DNA from: Cellvibrionales bacterium
GTDB taxonomy: Bacteria; Pseudomonadota; Gammaproteobacteria; Pseudomonadales; UBA7434
Direction of reading: 5' to 3'
Assembly: GCA_003492055.1 (NCBI GenBank)
Contig: DMZE01000052.1
Span: forward strand, 1-5,674
Length of the DNA: 5,674 nt
Shown piece after piece: positions 1 to 5,674 of this stretch (position 1 is its first letter; each line of letters starts with the position of its first letter). A program made the translations under genes and the position numbers. The notes beneath the pieces are model-generated. The model worked only from the letters and a program-made list of their open reading frames with translations, made no database searches and was not told where the DNA came from.

Positions 1-1
1 A

Positions 2-1078
2 GTTACTGATACTCAAAAGCAGGCTTCAAATGCATTTGAACATCATGGCATCCAAGCAAAAGGCGCGCTCCAAGTTGGAGACGCAGTTGAAGCATCAATT
101 GATCAAGATAGACGCAAGAAAATCATGAATAATCACTCAGCAACTCACCTTTTACATGAGGCTTTAAGGCAAGTTCTTGGTGATCAAGTAAACCAAAAAG
201 GCTCTCTGGTTGAATCTGAAAAGCTACGGTTTGATTTTTCGCATGATGAGGTGGTGTCAAGGACTAATTTAGACAAAGTTGAGGCAATAGTTAATGAGCA
301 AATTTTGGGTAATACACAAGTGATCACTGAAGAAACTGATATCAAGACTGCTAAGAAGAAGGGCGCAATGGCTCTTTTTGGGGAGAAATATGGAGATTCA
401 GTTAGGGTTCTTTCAATGGGTGATGATAATTTTTCGGTTGAGCTTTGTGGTGGTACACATGCTAAGCGGACGGGCGATATTGGTTTAATGTTAATTGTTT
501 CTGAGTCAGGAATTGCATCGGGCGTTCGTCGAATCGAAGCGGTTTCGGGCGCTGAAGCATTAAAGTTGATTGATGCCACTGATGCGAAAATCCAACAGGC
601 ATCTCAGTTATTAAAAACCAATCCTGCGGATATGACGACTAAGGTTCAGCAGATGTTGGAGCAGCAAAAAGCCTTAGAGAAAAAATTGCAGCAGTTGCAG
701 CAGAAGTTAGCGAGCAGTGTAGGCAGTGATTTAGCTGAGCAGGCAATGAATGTTAATGGCGTTAAGGTTTTAGCGGCGGTGCTTGAAGGTGCGGATCCTA
801 AGTCATTGCGTGATACGGTTGATCAGTTAAAGCAAAAAATAGGTTCGGGAGTGGTTATTTTAGCGGCGCCGACGGATGAGAAAATTGCTTTGGTAGCTGG
901 TGTGACGGATAGTTTGGTTGAGCGTGTTCGGGCTGGGGATATTATTAAATCTTTGTCGGCGGCTGTGGGTGGTAAAGGTGGTGGTCGTGCTGATTTTGCT
1001 CAGGGTGGTGGTGTTGATCATGGTGCGCTGGCGGCAGCTATTGAGCAGGCGAAGTTGGATGTGATTGCTAAGCTATAA
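2..1078 (+). CDS. alaS: Alanine--tRNA ligase, C-terminal part (5' truncated by window edge)
   Basis: AlaS charges tRNA-Ala with alanine in the cytoplasm and hydrolyses mis-charged Ser- or Gly-tRNA-Ala. The reading frame is open from base 2 to the TAA at 1076-1078 (358 residues). The ATG at 125 is internal, because the 41 codons before it continue in frame with AlaS-like sequence. The aminoacylation and most tRNA-recognition domains are therefore upstream of the window. Seen here: the editing-domain zinc motif HSATH (134-148), its partner CGGTH (446-460), the SGxxSGVRRIEA-type segment after it, a Gln/Leu/Lys-rich coiled coil at about fragment residues 215-238, and the C-terminal DHHA1-type domain with the glycine-rich GGKGGGR (968-988). 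Aligned by the HxxxH motif, the fragment would begin near residue 520 of a protein of about 876 residues, the usual length. It ends normally, with no frameshift. The next gene is convergent, so alaS is the last gene of its transcript here. The identification is firm. Confidence 0.97.
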   Translation, partial: VTDTQKQASNAFEHHGIQAKGALQVGDAVEASIDQDRRKKIMNNHSATHLLHEALRQVLGDQVNQKGSLVESEKLRFDFSHDEVVSRTNLDKVEAIVNEQILGNTQVITEETDIKTAKKKGAMALFGEKYGDSVRVLSMGDDNFSVELCGGTHAKRTGDIGLMLIVSESGIASGVRRIEAVSGAEALKLIDATDAKIQQASQLLKTNPADMTTKVQQMLEQQKALEKKLQQLQQKLASSVGSDLAEQAMNVNGVKVLAAVLEGADPKSLRDTVDQLKQKIGSGVVILAAPTDEKIALVAGVTDSLVERVRAGDIIKSLSAAVGGKGGGRADFAQGGGVDHGALAAAIEQAKLDVIAKL

Positions 1079-1115
1079 GTTTTAAATTTAAAACTTAAAA
1101 CTTAAAACTTAAACC
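1076..1115. repeat. AT-only palindrome plus AAAACTT heptamer repeats at the alaS stop
   Basis: Bases 1076-1097 form a perfect 22-bp inverted repeat with no spacer; its left edge is the alaS TAA stop codon. From 1090 the heptamer AAAACTT occurs three times in tandem (1090-1096, 1097-1103, 1104-1110), followed by a partial copy. The palindrome is almost purely A/T, has no GC clamp and is not followed by a T-run, so it is a poor Rho-independent terminator. It may be slippage-generated sequence or an AT-rich intergenic repeat. Function is unknown. Confidence 0.7.
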
Positions 1116-1166
1116 AAAGAAATAAAAATCCAGAATATAAGAATACTATCAGATCAAGCTAAAAGA

Positions 1167-1202
1167 GTAGGCTTCTGGCTGTCGGGCCACTCCCCGACGA
1201 CC
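1167..1202. repeat. GC-rich REP-like hairpin between convergent genes
   Basis: Arms 1177-1186 (GGCTGTCGGG) and 1193-1202 (CCCGACGACC) pair as a 10-bp stem with one C-A mismatch and one T-G wobble around a 6-base loop. The inner 6 bp are perfect. The block is GC-rich in strongly AT-rich surroundings. On the + strand it is preceded by GTAG at 1167-1170, the head tetranucleotide typical of REP elements linked to RAYT transposases, though here 6 bases separate GTAG from the stem, which is further than usual. It could be a dispersed REP-type repeat or a structure protecting the 3' ends of the two converging transcripts. Neither side has the T-tract of a classical terminator. Confidence 0.5.
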
Positions 1203-1236
1203 TTAACCTTAAAAACTCAAAAAACGCCAACTCCCA

Positions 1237-1887
1237 TCATTTAGTCAAAGAGTTAAACAACGTCTCCTCATCATCAATCAACTCAGCCATTGCCTCATGC
1301 TTCCGAACCTGCTCAATAAACCGAGCAAGCTTCGGCCAGCGCCCCGCATCAGGCCTATAACCCACATGTGCAGCACTCAAAAACGGCCCCGCAACACAGA
1401 TATCAGCCAGACCAAAATCACCCAGCAAAAACCCTTCAGCCGGCAATACTCTCTCAAGATAATCCTGCTGTGGCGGTAAAAGCTTCTCAATCGTCAGCGC
1501 CACTTTTTCTTCATCAGTATCCCCAAGTTTTAACAGCTTCTTAGCAAAGCGCTCAAAGTAAATACCACCAATACATAACTCAGTTAATTTACTATCGCCA
1601 TAAACCTCAAACCAACGTGATTGAGCGCGAGCTTCTACCGATGCCGGTCGAATAGACGTATCAGTATATTTCTCATCAAGGTATTCACAAATAACCGCAG
1701 AATCACTAATGCGTAGTTCACCATCTTCTAGCGCAGGTATTTTTCCTAATGGACTCATGCTGAGGAATTCGGCAGTACGAGTGCCAGGAAAAACTTTCAC
1801 GTTTTTATAGGGGATGCTTTTTAACTCGGCAACTGCCATTACTTTACGAACAAATGGCGAAAGAATAAGGCCGTGTATTTTTATCAT
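1237..1887 (-). CDS. Glutathione S-transferase family protein
   Basis: This 216-residue protein has the usual length and two-domain layout of cytosolic GSTs, which conjugate or reduce substrates with glutathione. The N-terminal thioredoxin-fold domain (about residues 1-77) shows the SPFVRKV segment at 10-16, where S10 is a candidate catalytic residue. It also shows GKIPAL at 49-53 with cis-proline P51, and the glutathione-binding pair D62-S63 just before the helix ICEYLDEKY. The all-helical C-terminal domain carries the N-capping-box region GDFGLAD (156-162). The start at 1887 is supported by AAAGAG at 1895-1900 (minus strand), 7 bases before the ATG, and by beginning directly at the first beta strand. 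The stop is TGA at 1237-1239. It lies 57 bp downstream of hemH on the same strand and may be read through from it; no separate promoter was recognised. The sequence does not reveal the substrate or GST class. Confidence 0.9.
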   Translation of the reverse strand: MIKIHGLILSPFVRKVMAVAELKSIPYKNVKVFPGTRTAEFLSMSPLGKIPALEDGELRISDSAVICEYLDEKYTDTSIRPASVEARAQSRWFEVYGDSKLTELCIGGIYFERFAKKLLKLGDTDEEKVALTIEKLLPPQQDYLERVLPAEGFLLGDFGLADICVAGPFLSAAHVGYRPDAGRWPKLARFIEQVRKHEAMAELIDDEETLFNSLTK

Positions 1888-1894
1888 AGTAGCG

Positions 1895-1900
1895 CTCTTT
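1895..1900 (-). promoter_or_regulatory. Ribosome binding site of the GST gene
   Basis: The minus strand reads AAAGAG, followed by 7 bases and then the ATG at 1887. This purine-rich Shine-Dalgarno-like site supports the chosen start codon. Confidence 0.6.
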
Positions 1901-1944
1901 ATTTTTTTTGTAGGCTTATGTTGAATAAACGTAATGTCGTAATG

Positions 1945-3054
1945 CTAGACCTTGGGCTTGTAAGCTAAGTCAGGTGAATGCGCTAACGTATATCGCTGCT
2001 CATTATCCATGGGCTTTTCTACTATCCAATCTTGTATGTTATGACGAATAATATCGGTTAAGGTCTCTATGTGCAGTGGCTCACTGTTTAAGGCGGTAAT
2101 ATAGTGATAGCTCTCGCCACCACCTTCCATAAAATATTCTTTATTCTCTTCAGCTATTTCTTCAATGGTTTCTAAGCAGTCTGCAGAAAAGCCCGGACAA
2201 AAAACATCAATTGATTTTGTACCATTAGCAGAAAGTTCTTTAAGTGTGGCGTCGGTGTAAGGGCGAAGCCATTCGGCTTTGCCAAAGCGTGATTGAAACG
2301 TGGTAATACATTGCTCTTTATCGAGCCCAAGCTTTTCTGCAATTAAGCGCGAGGTTTTTTGGCAGTGGCAGTAGTAAGGATCGCCGGCTTCTAAATAACT
2401 TCTTGGAACGCCGTGATAGGAAAGCAGTAATTTTTCTGAGCGGCCATTTTCTTGCCAATGCGCTTTAATTTTTTCTGCACAGGCATTAATGTAATTGTCG
2501 TTATCATGATAGCTACTGATAAAGCGAAAATGCGGAACCCAGCGGGTTTTGGTAAATAACGCAGCAATGGCGTCAAAGGTTGAGCCGCTAGTTGCCCCTG
2601 AGTATTGAGGGTAGAGCGGTAATACAACGATCTTGCTAGCACCTTCGCGTTGCATTTCTTCCATAACGGATTCAATAGAAGGCTGACCATAACGCATAGC
2701 GAACTTAACGATAATATTATCTGTTTCGCCATGACTATTTTGCTCGGCTAATTGTTTACGAATGGCATCGGCTTGGTCTTGGGTATGATACAGCAGTGGT
2801 GAGCCACGCTCTGTCCAAACGGTTTCGTATAGCTTGGCTGATCGCTTGGGACGAATGTTTAAAATAATACCGTTAAGAATAAGCCACCAAATAACACGCG
2901 GAATTTCTACTACGCGTGGGTCTGATAAAAATTGTTTGAGGTATTTCTTTAAGGCTTTGCCTGTCGCGGCTTGAGGCGTGCCAAGGTTGGTAACTAACAC
3001 CCCAATCTTGTCTTGTCGTTTATGATTAAAGTCGGCTTGGCCTGAAAATTTCAT
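1945..3054 (-). CDS. hemH: Ferrochelatase (protoporphyrin ferrochelatase)
   Basis: HemH inserts Fe2+ into protoporphyrin IX, the last step of protohaem synthesis, in the cytoplasm or at the inner membrane. The 369-residue product has the family hallmarks in order: GVLVTNLGTP near the N-terminus (18-27), the FLSDPRV segment (42-48), the porphyrin-cleft segments around PLYPQYSGATSGS (146-158), the active-site SYHGVP with H214, GDPYYCHCQKT (224-234), TFQSRFG (252-258), and CPGFSADCLETIEEI, in which E295 is the probable second catalytic acid. It is about 50 residues longer than the 320-residue E. coli enzyme, mainly through short N- and C-terminal extensions. No C-terminal cysteine cluster of the kind that binds 2Fe-2S in some ferrochelatases is present. 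The start at 3054 has only a weak ribosome binding site, but the reading begins with family-like sequence just before the core. It lies 79 bp downstream of the acyltransferase gene and 57 bp upstream of the GST gene. Confidence 0.97.
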   Translation of the reverse strand: MKFSGQADFNHKRQDKIGVLVTNLGTPQAATGKALKKYLKQFLSDPRVVEIPRVIWWLILNGIILNIRPKRSAKLYETVWTERGSPLLYHTQDQADAIRKQLAEQNSHGETDNIIVKFAMRYGQPSIESVMEEMQREGASKIVVLPLYPQYSGATSGSTFDAIAALFTKTRWVPHFRFISSYHDNDNYINACAEKIKAHWQENGRSEKLLLSYHGVPRSYLEAGDPYYCHCQKTSRLIAEKLGLDKEQCITTFQSRFGKAEWLRPYTDATLKELSANGTKSIDVFCPGFSADCLETIEEIAEENKEYFMEGGGESYHYITALNSEPLHIETLTDIIRHNIQDWIVEKPMDNEQRYTLAHSPDLAYKPKV

Positions 3055-3133
3055 TGCTTAGTGATTCCAGTGTATTGACGGGTGATCTGCACAGTTGAGA
3101 ACTAAATTTTTACTAGCTTAGCCATTATTACGC

Positions 3134-3697
3134 CTAATCGCAGATGCCGGATTTGTTTTTATAGTTAGCTTTTATGGCTAACATATCATTATCGATATCG
3201 CCGCTAGGGTGAAAGGTATCACCAAAGCCACAGCTTTTTGTCGATGCATCAATAAAGCCAAGCACTATAGGGACTTCGGCGCTGTTTGCTATACGGTAAA
3301 ACCCTGTCTTCCATTCTTTAACTTTGCTTCGTGTGCCTTCAGGTGTAATCAGTAGCGTGAGAGTGGGGGCTGACTGAAAAGCGTTCACCATGCTGTCTAC
3401 GGTATTGTTGGTCTTGCTACGCTCTATGGGAATGCCACCAAGCCATTTCATTACACCATGAAAGGGAGGTCTGAATAATTGCTGCTTACCCATCCAGCGA
3501 GCATCCATCTTGCGACTAAGAACGACTAATAGCATGAATATAAAGTCCCAATTGCTGGTATGCGGCGCAGCAATTAAGATATATTTTTTATATTGAGGTG
3601 TTTCACCTGTCACTTTCCAGCCAATTAGGCGAAGAATTAGGCGCGCTATTAGTGACAGGACTTCGCGGAGAATCGGTGTGGTATATATAGTTTTCAT
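3134..3697 (-). CDS. PlsC-family (1-acylglycerol-3-phosphate type) acyltransferase
   Basis: This 187-residue protein of the lysophospholipid acyltransferase superfamily transfers acyl groups to a glycerol-phosphate or related acceptor at the inner membrane. All the family motifs are visible: block I H46-TSNW-D51 (HxxxxD, the catalytic His/Asp), the GGIPIERS block (87-94), the EGTRS block (120-124, phosphate binding), and the VPIVLGF block (142-148). A hydrophobic stretch at about residues 12-27 and another around 53-60 suggest membrane association. It belongs to the short-form subgroup of about 180-200 residues, smaller than E. coli PlsC (245), so it may not be the housekeeping PlsC and its exact acceptor is unclear. 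The stop is TAG at 3134-3136. No Shine-Dalgarno site precedes the ATG; instead a promoter lies immediately upstream (see separate entry). Later in-frame ATGs would lose the HxxxxD motif, so the start at 3697 is preferred. Confidence 0.9.
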   Translation of the reverse strand: MKTIYTTPILREVLSLIARLILRLIGWKVTGETPQYKKYILIAAPHTSNWDFIFMLLVVLSRKMDARWMGKQQLFRPPFHGVMKWLGGIPIERSKTNNTVDSMVNAFQSAPTLTLLITPEGTRSKVKEWKTGFYRIANSAEVPIVLGFIDASTKSCGFGDTFHPSGDIDNDMLAIKANYKNKSGICD

Positions 3698-3844
3698 CCG
3701 GTGATTATACTGTGACTAGCTAGCGAGACAAGCGCTGTTAGCGTAAAGCCTCTATAAAACTGTTAGATAGCGCTCAGCTGATAAAAAGTGAATATATTGG
3801 TAGGGTTTTTGTGATAGATTTTCATTGGATATATTGATGCTTAG
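3698..3844. other. 147-bp intergenic region with repeated AGCGCT sites
   Basis: The gap between the GGDEF-EAL stop codon and the acyltransferase start contains the promoter described separately. Just upstream of its -35 box lies AGCGCT (3731-3736), part of a small hairpin CGCT-GTT-AGCG (3733-3743). A second AGCGCT is at 3769-3774, and CTGTTAG occurs at both 3735-3741 and 3760-3766. The two AGCGCT sites are 38 bp apart. They could be a regulator's paired sites, but may be chance. ATATATTG also occurs twice near 3800-3840. No terminator for the GGDEF-EAL gene (stem plus T-run) was found. Confidence 0.3.
3704..3731 (-). promoter_or_regulatory. Predicted sigma70-type promoter of the acyltransferase gene
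   Basis: On the minus strand a -35 box TTGTCT (3726-3731, 4 of 6 matches to consensus) is followed by a 16-bp spacer and a perfect -10 box TATAAT (3704-3709). Six bases separate the -10 box from the ATG, so the expected transcription start coincides with the A of the start codon at 3697. The transcript would then lack a 5' leader, which fits the absence of a ribosome binding site. This is inferred from sequence match only. Confidence 0.5.
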
Positions 3845-5674
3845 TTAGCCAATGGATCGTATGTGACTATGAGTTTGTTGATCATGAGTTTGTTGATCAT
3901 GGGTTAGTTGACTATGCGCTTGTTGATTATAGTGAATGAGCCATTCTTCAAACTGTGCTGCGGGCATGGGCTTGCCGAAATAAAACCCTTGGCCATAATT
4001 ACAGCTGGCTTCTTTTAAGAATCTTAACTGTGATTGGTTTTCTACCCCTTCGGCTACTACATCAATTTTTAACTCATGTGCCATTTTGATGATGGATCTT
4101 GCGATAGCTATATCTTGGGTGTTTTCAGGCAGGTCTTTGACAAACTCACGATCAATTTTTAGATGGTTAATAGGGAAGCGTTTAAGGTAGGCGAGTGATG
4201 AATAACCTGTGCCAAAGTCATCGATAGCAAGTTTTAAACCTAAAGACTTCATTGCATGCAATTTAGCAATAACATCGCCTTCGGTTTCCATTAAGGTGCT
4301 TTCAGTAATCTCAATCGTTAGCTGATCTTCACGAATCCCCGTCTCTTTCATGATAGATTCAACCTGAGATAGAATATTGCGTTCATTAAATTGTACGGCC
4401 GATAAGTTAACGGCGACATTAACGGAGGCGAGGCCTTTTTCTTCCCAATCTACCTGCTGTTGGCAGGCGGTTCTTAATACCCATTCGCCAATCTGAACAA
4501 TAAAGCGACTTTCTTCTGCAATGGGAATAAATTCTATTGGGGAGATATTGCCTTTTTCTGGGTGCTCCCAGCGAATCAGTGACTCAACGCCAATAACAAG
4601 GTTTTCTGCAATATCGATTATTGGCTGGTAGTGAATACTAAATTGCCCTGTCTCTAATGCTATTTGTAGGTCGGCCTGCATTTTTGCTTTGTTGCGCGCA
4701 GCTACTTCTATAGCGGTATCAAAAAACTTAAAGTTTGCGCGGCCATGACGCTTGGCTTCATACAATGCCATATCAGCTTTTCTTAAAAGCTCTTCAGCAG
4801 AGTCGCCATCATCGGGATAAAACGCTAAACCAATACTGGTGCCAGTTTTTATTTCATGTCGTTGAATACTTAATGGATGCTCAAAGATAGACAGTATTTT
4901 ATTACCGAGTATTGCGCTATCACGCTTCTTGTCGATATTAGTCGCAATAATAGCAAACTCATCACCACCAAGCCTAACCACAGTGTCAGTTTCACGGCAG
5001 GTTTTTTGTAGTTCTTCGGCGACTTTAATCAGTAGCTTGTCGCCAGTGTCGTGACCAAGGCTATCATTGATATCTTTAAAATGATCAATATCCATAAGCA
5101 CAAGCGCAACCGCTTTGCCGTCACGTCGTGATTGTTGAAAAGCGGTTTCTAGCCGTAAATGAAATAAGGTGCGATTGCCTATGCCAGTTAAGGCGTCGAA
5201 ATGCGCTAGGCGTGTTAGCTCATCACTGTGTTTGCTTTGATGGGTCTGCCAGCGACGAACAATAGTAATAATGTAAAGCCAGATGGCGACGATTAAAACG
5301 ATTTGTATAGCGAGTGCAATGGTCGTACGATCCAGTCGTGATTTGAGCGTGCCAATAATATCTTTAGCTTCTCTATCTAATGTGGCTCTCAGTGTGAGTC
5401 CATATTGTTCTTGTTCTATTTTAATTTCTTGATAGGTATCAGAGGCAAATAAAGAGAAGGCTTCATCCTGTTTTTTATCCGTTACCAAAGAGAATATTTG
5501 TCGTTCAAGCTCAATAACTTTACTTTGCTCAAGTTGGATTTTATTGACAATGCTATTACTCAGCGTCATGTCGGTGGCATGCATAACATCTTGCAAGTTG
5601 AGTAAGCTGGTTTCGTAACTGGTATGCCAGTGAGATTCACCGGTGGTGAGCGCAAATTCAATTGCGCCAGACAT
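3845..5674 (-). CDS. Membrane-bound GGDEF-EAL protein (diguanylate cyclase/phosphodiesterase), 5' end cut by window edge
   Basis: This protein makes and/or degrades the second messenger cyclic-di-GMP. In the 609 residues visible, about 1-117 form a helical sensory region, 118-139 one transmembrane helix, about 150-320 the GGDEF domain and about 335-580 the EAL domain. The cyclase site is intact (GGDEF at 236-240, MDIDHFKDIN before it). The inhibitory I-site RETD (227-230) sits exactly five residues before GGDEF. The EAL domain keeps YQP (349-351), N423, E455, DDFGTGYSS (485-493), K506, AEGVE (541-545) and QGF (562-564); the signature itself reads ESL (364-366) instead of EAL. Both activities therefore look possible. 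The first Met falls on the last bases of the window, and the MSGA...TGExxWxxxY pattern resembles the middle of a periplasmic sensor segment, so the true start and a first membrane helix probably lie beyond the edge. A His/Gln-rich pentapeptide-repeat tail closes the protein. Confidence 0.95.
   Translation of the reverse strand: MSGAIEFALTTGESHWHTSYETSLLNLQDVMHATDMTLSNSIVNKIQLEQSKVIELERQIFSLVTDKKQDEAFSLFASDTYQEIKIEQEQYGLTLRATLDREAKDIIGTLKSRLDRTTIALAIQIVLIVAIWLYIITIVRRWQTHQSKHSDELTRLAHFDALTGIGNRTLFHLRLETAFQQSRRDGKAVALVLMDIDHFKDINDSLGHDTGDKLLIKVAEELQKTCRETDTVVRLGGDEFAIIATNIDKKRDSAILGNKILSIFEHPLSIQRHEIKTGTSIGLAFYPDDGDSAEELLRKADMALYEAKRHGRANFKFFDTAIEVAARNKAKMQADLQIALETGQFSIHYQPIIDIAENLVIGVESLIRWEHPEKGNISPIEFIPIAEESRFIVQIGEWVLRTACQQQVDWEEKGLASVNVAVNLSAVQFNERNILSQVESIMKETGIREDQLTIEITESTLMETEGDVIAKLHAMKSLGLKLAIDDFGTGYSSLAYLKRFPINHLKIDREFVKDLPENTQDIAIARSIIKMAHELKIDVVAEGVENQSQLRFLKEASCNYGQGFYFGKPMPAAQFEEWLIHYNQQAHSQLTHDQQTHDQQTHSHIRSIG
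3869..3928. repeat. Four 15-bp tandem repeats in the 3' end of the GGDEF-EAL gene
   Basis: Four contiguous 15-bp units lie at 3869-3883, 3884-3898, 3899-3913 and 3914-3928. The first two are identical at DNA level; the other two have diverged. On the minus strand they encode NQQAH, SQLTH, DQQTH and DQQTH, after the last structured part of the EAL domain and before the final seven residues SHIRSIG. Because the unit is a multiple of three, gain or loss of copies would keep the reading frame. Confidence 0.85.

Noticed and set aside
184..579. 131-codon minus-strand open frame
   Set aside because: It lies wholly inside alaS on the opposite strand, has no recognisable domain, and the alaS frame carries clear conserved motifs here.
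1177..1202. Hairpin as a classical Rho-independent terminator
   Set aside because: The stem is suitable, but there is no T-run directly after it on either strand, so a REP-like or general 3'-end structure is preferred.
1297..1479. 60-codon plus-strand open frame
   Set aside because: It is antisense to the well-supported GST gene and shows no recognisable protein features.
2355..2400. Iron-sulfur cluster in HemH via the CHC motif (C229, C231)
   Set aside because: The C-terminal cysteine set of cluster-binding ferrochelatases is absent, and the remaining cysteines (C192, C249, C286, C293) do not match a pattern I can recognise.
2391..2732. 113-codon minus-strand open frame
   Set aside because: It is a shifted-frame shadow within hemH; the hemH frame carries the ferrochelatase motifs through this region.
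1237..5674. The four minus-strand genes as a novel dedicated system
   Set aside because: The acyltransferase, ferrochelatase, GST and GGDEF-EAL genes are familiar families with 57-147 bp gaps and no shared pathway; nothing suggests defence, toxin-antitoxin or mobile functions.

Overview
The window looks like an ordinary chromosomal stretch of a gammaproteobacterium, probably free-living or marine. This is judged from protein character (AlaS, HemH, a GST and a GGDEF-EAL protein of proteobacterial type) and a moderately AT-rich base composition. Genus or family cannot be set from the sequence alone. No phage, transposase, integrase, CRISPR, tRNA or rRNA was seen, and no previously undescribed multi-gene system is evident.

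Layout: positions 1-1078 (+) hold the 3' part of alaS, whose 5' part lies outside the window. All other genes are on the minus strand and run towards alaS. In transcription order they are a membrane GGDEF-EAL protein for cyclic-di-GMP turnover (5674-3845, 5' end cut by the window edge), a short PlsC-family acyltransferase (3697-3134), ferrochelatase hemH (3054-1945) and a glutathione S-transferase-like protein (1887-1237). alaS and the GST gene converge on a 158-bp gap (1079-1236). That gap carries two structured elements: an AT-only perfect palindrome running into heptamer repeats at the alaS stop codon, and a GC-rich REP-like hairpin.

The minus-strand gaps are 147 bp (GGDEF-EAL to acyltransferase), 79 bp (acyltransferase to hemH) and 57 bp (hemH to GST). 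They are too wide for translational coupling but allow partial co-transcription. The acyltransferase has a recognisable sigma70-type promoter whose predicted start falls on the A of its ATG, so its own transcript may be leaderless. No stretch above 300 bases lacks a gene.

The genes are functionally mixed: translation (AlaS), haem synthesis (HemH), membrane lipid acylation, thiol or detoxification chemistry (GST), and second-messenger signalling. The main points for a second look are the REP-like hairpin, the possible leaderless start, and a 15-bp tandem repeat that adds a His/Gln-rich pentapeptide tail to the GGDEF-EAL protein.
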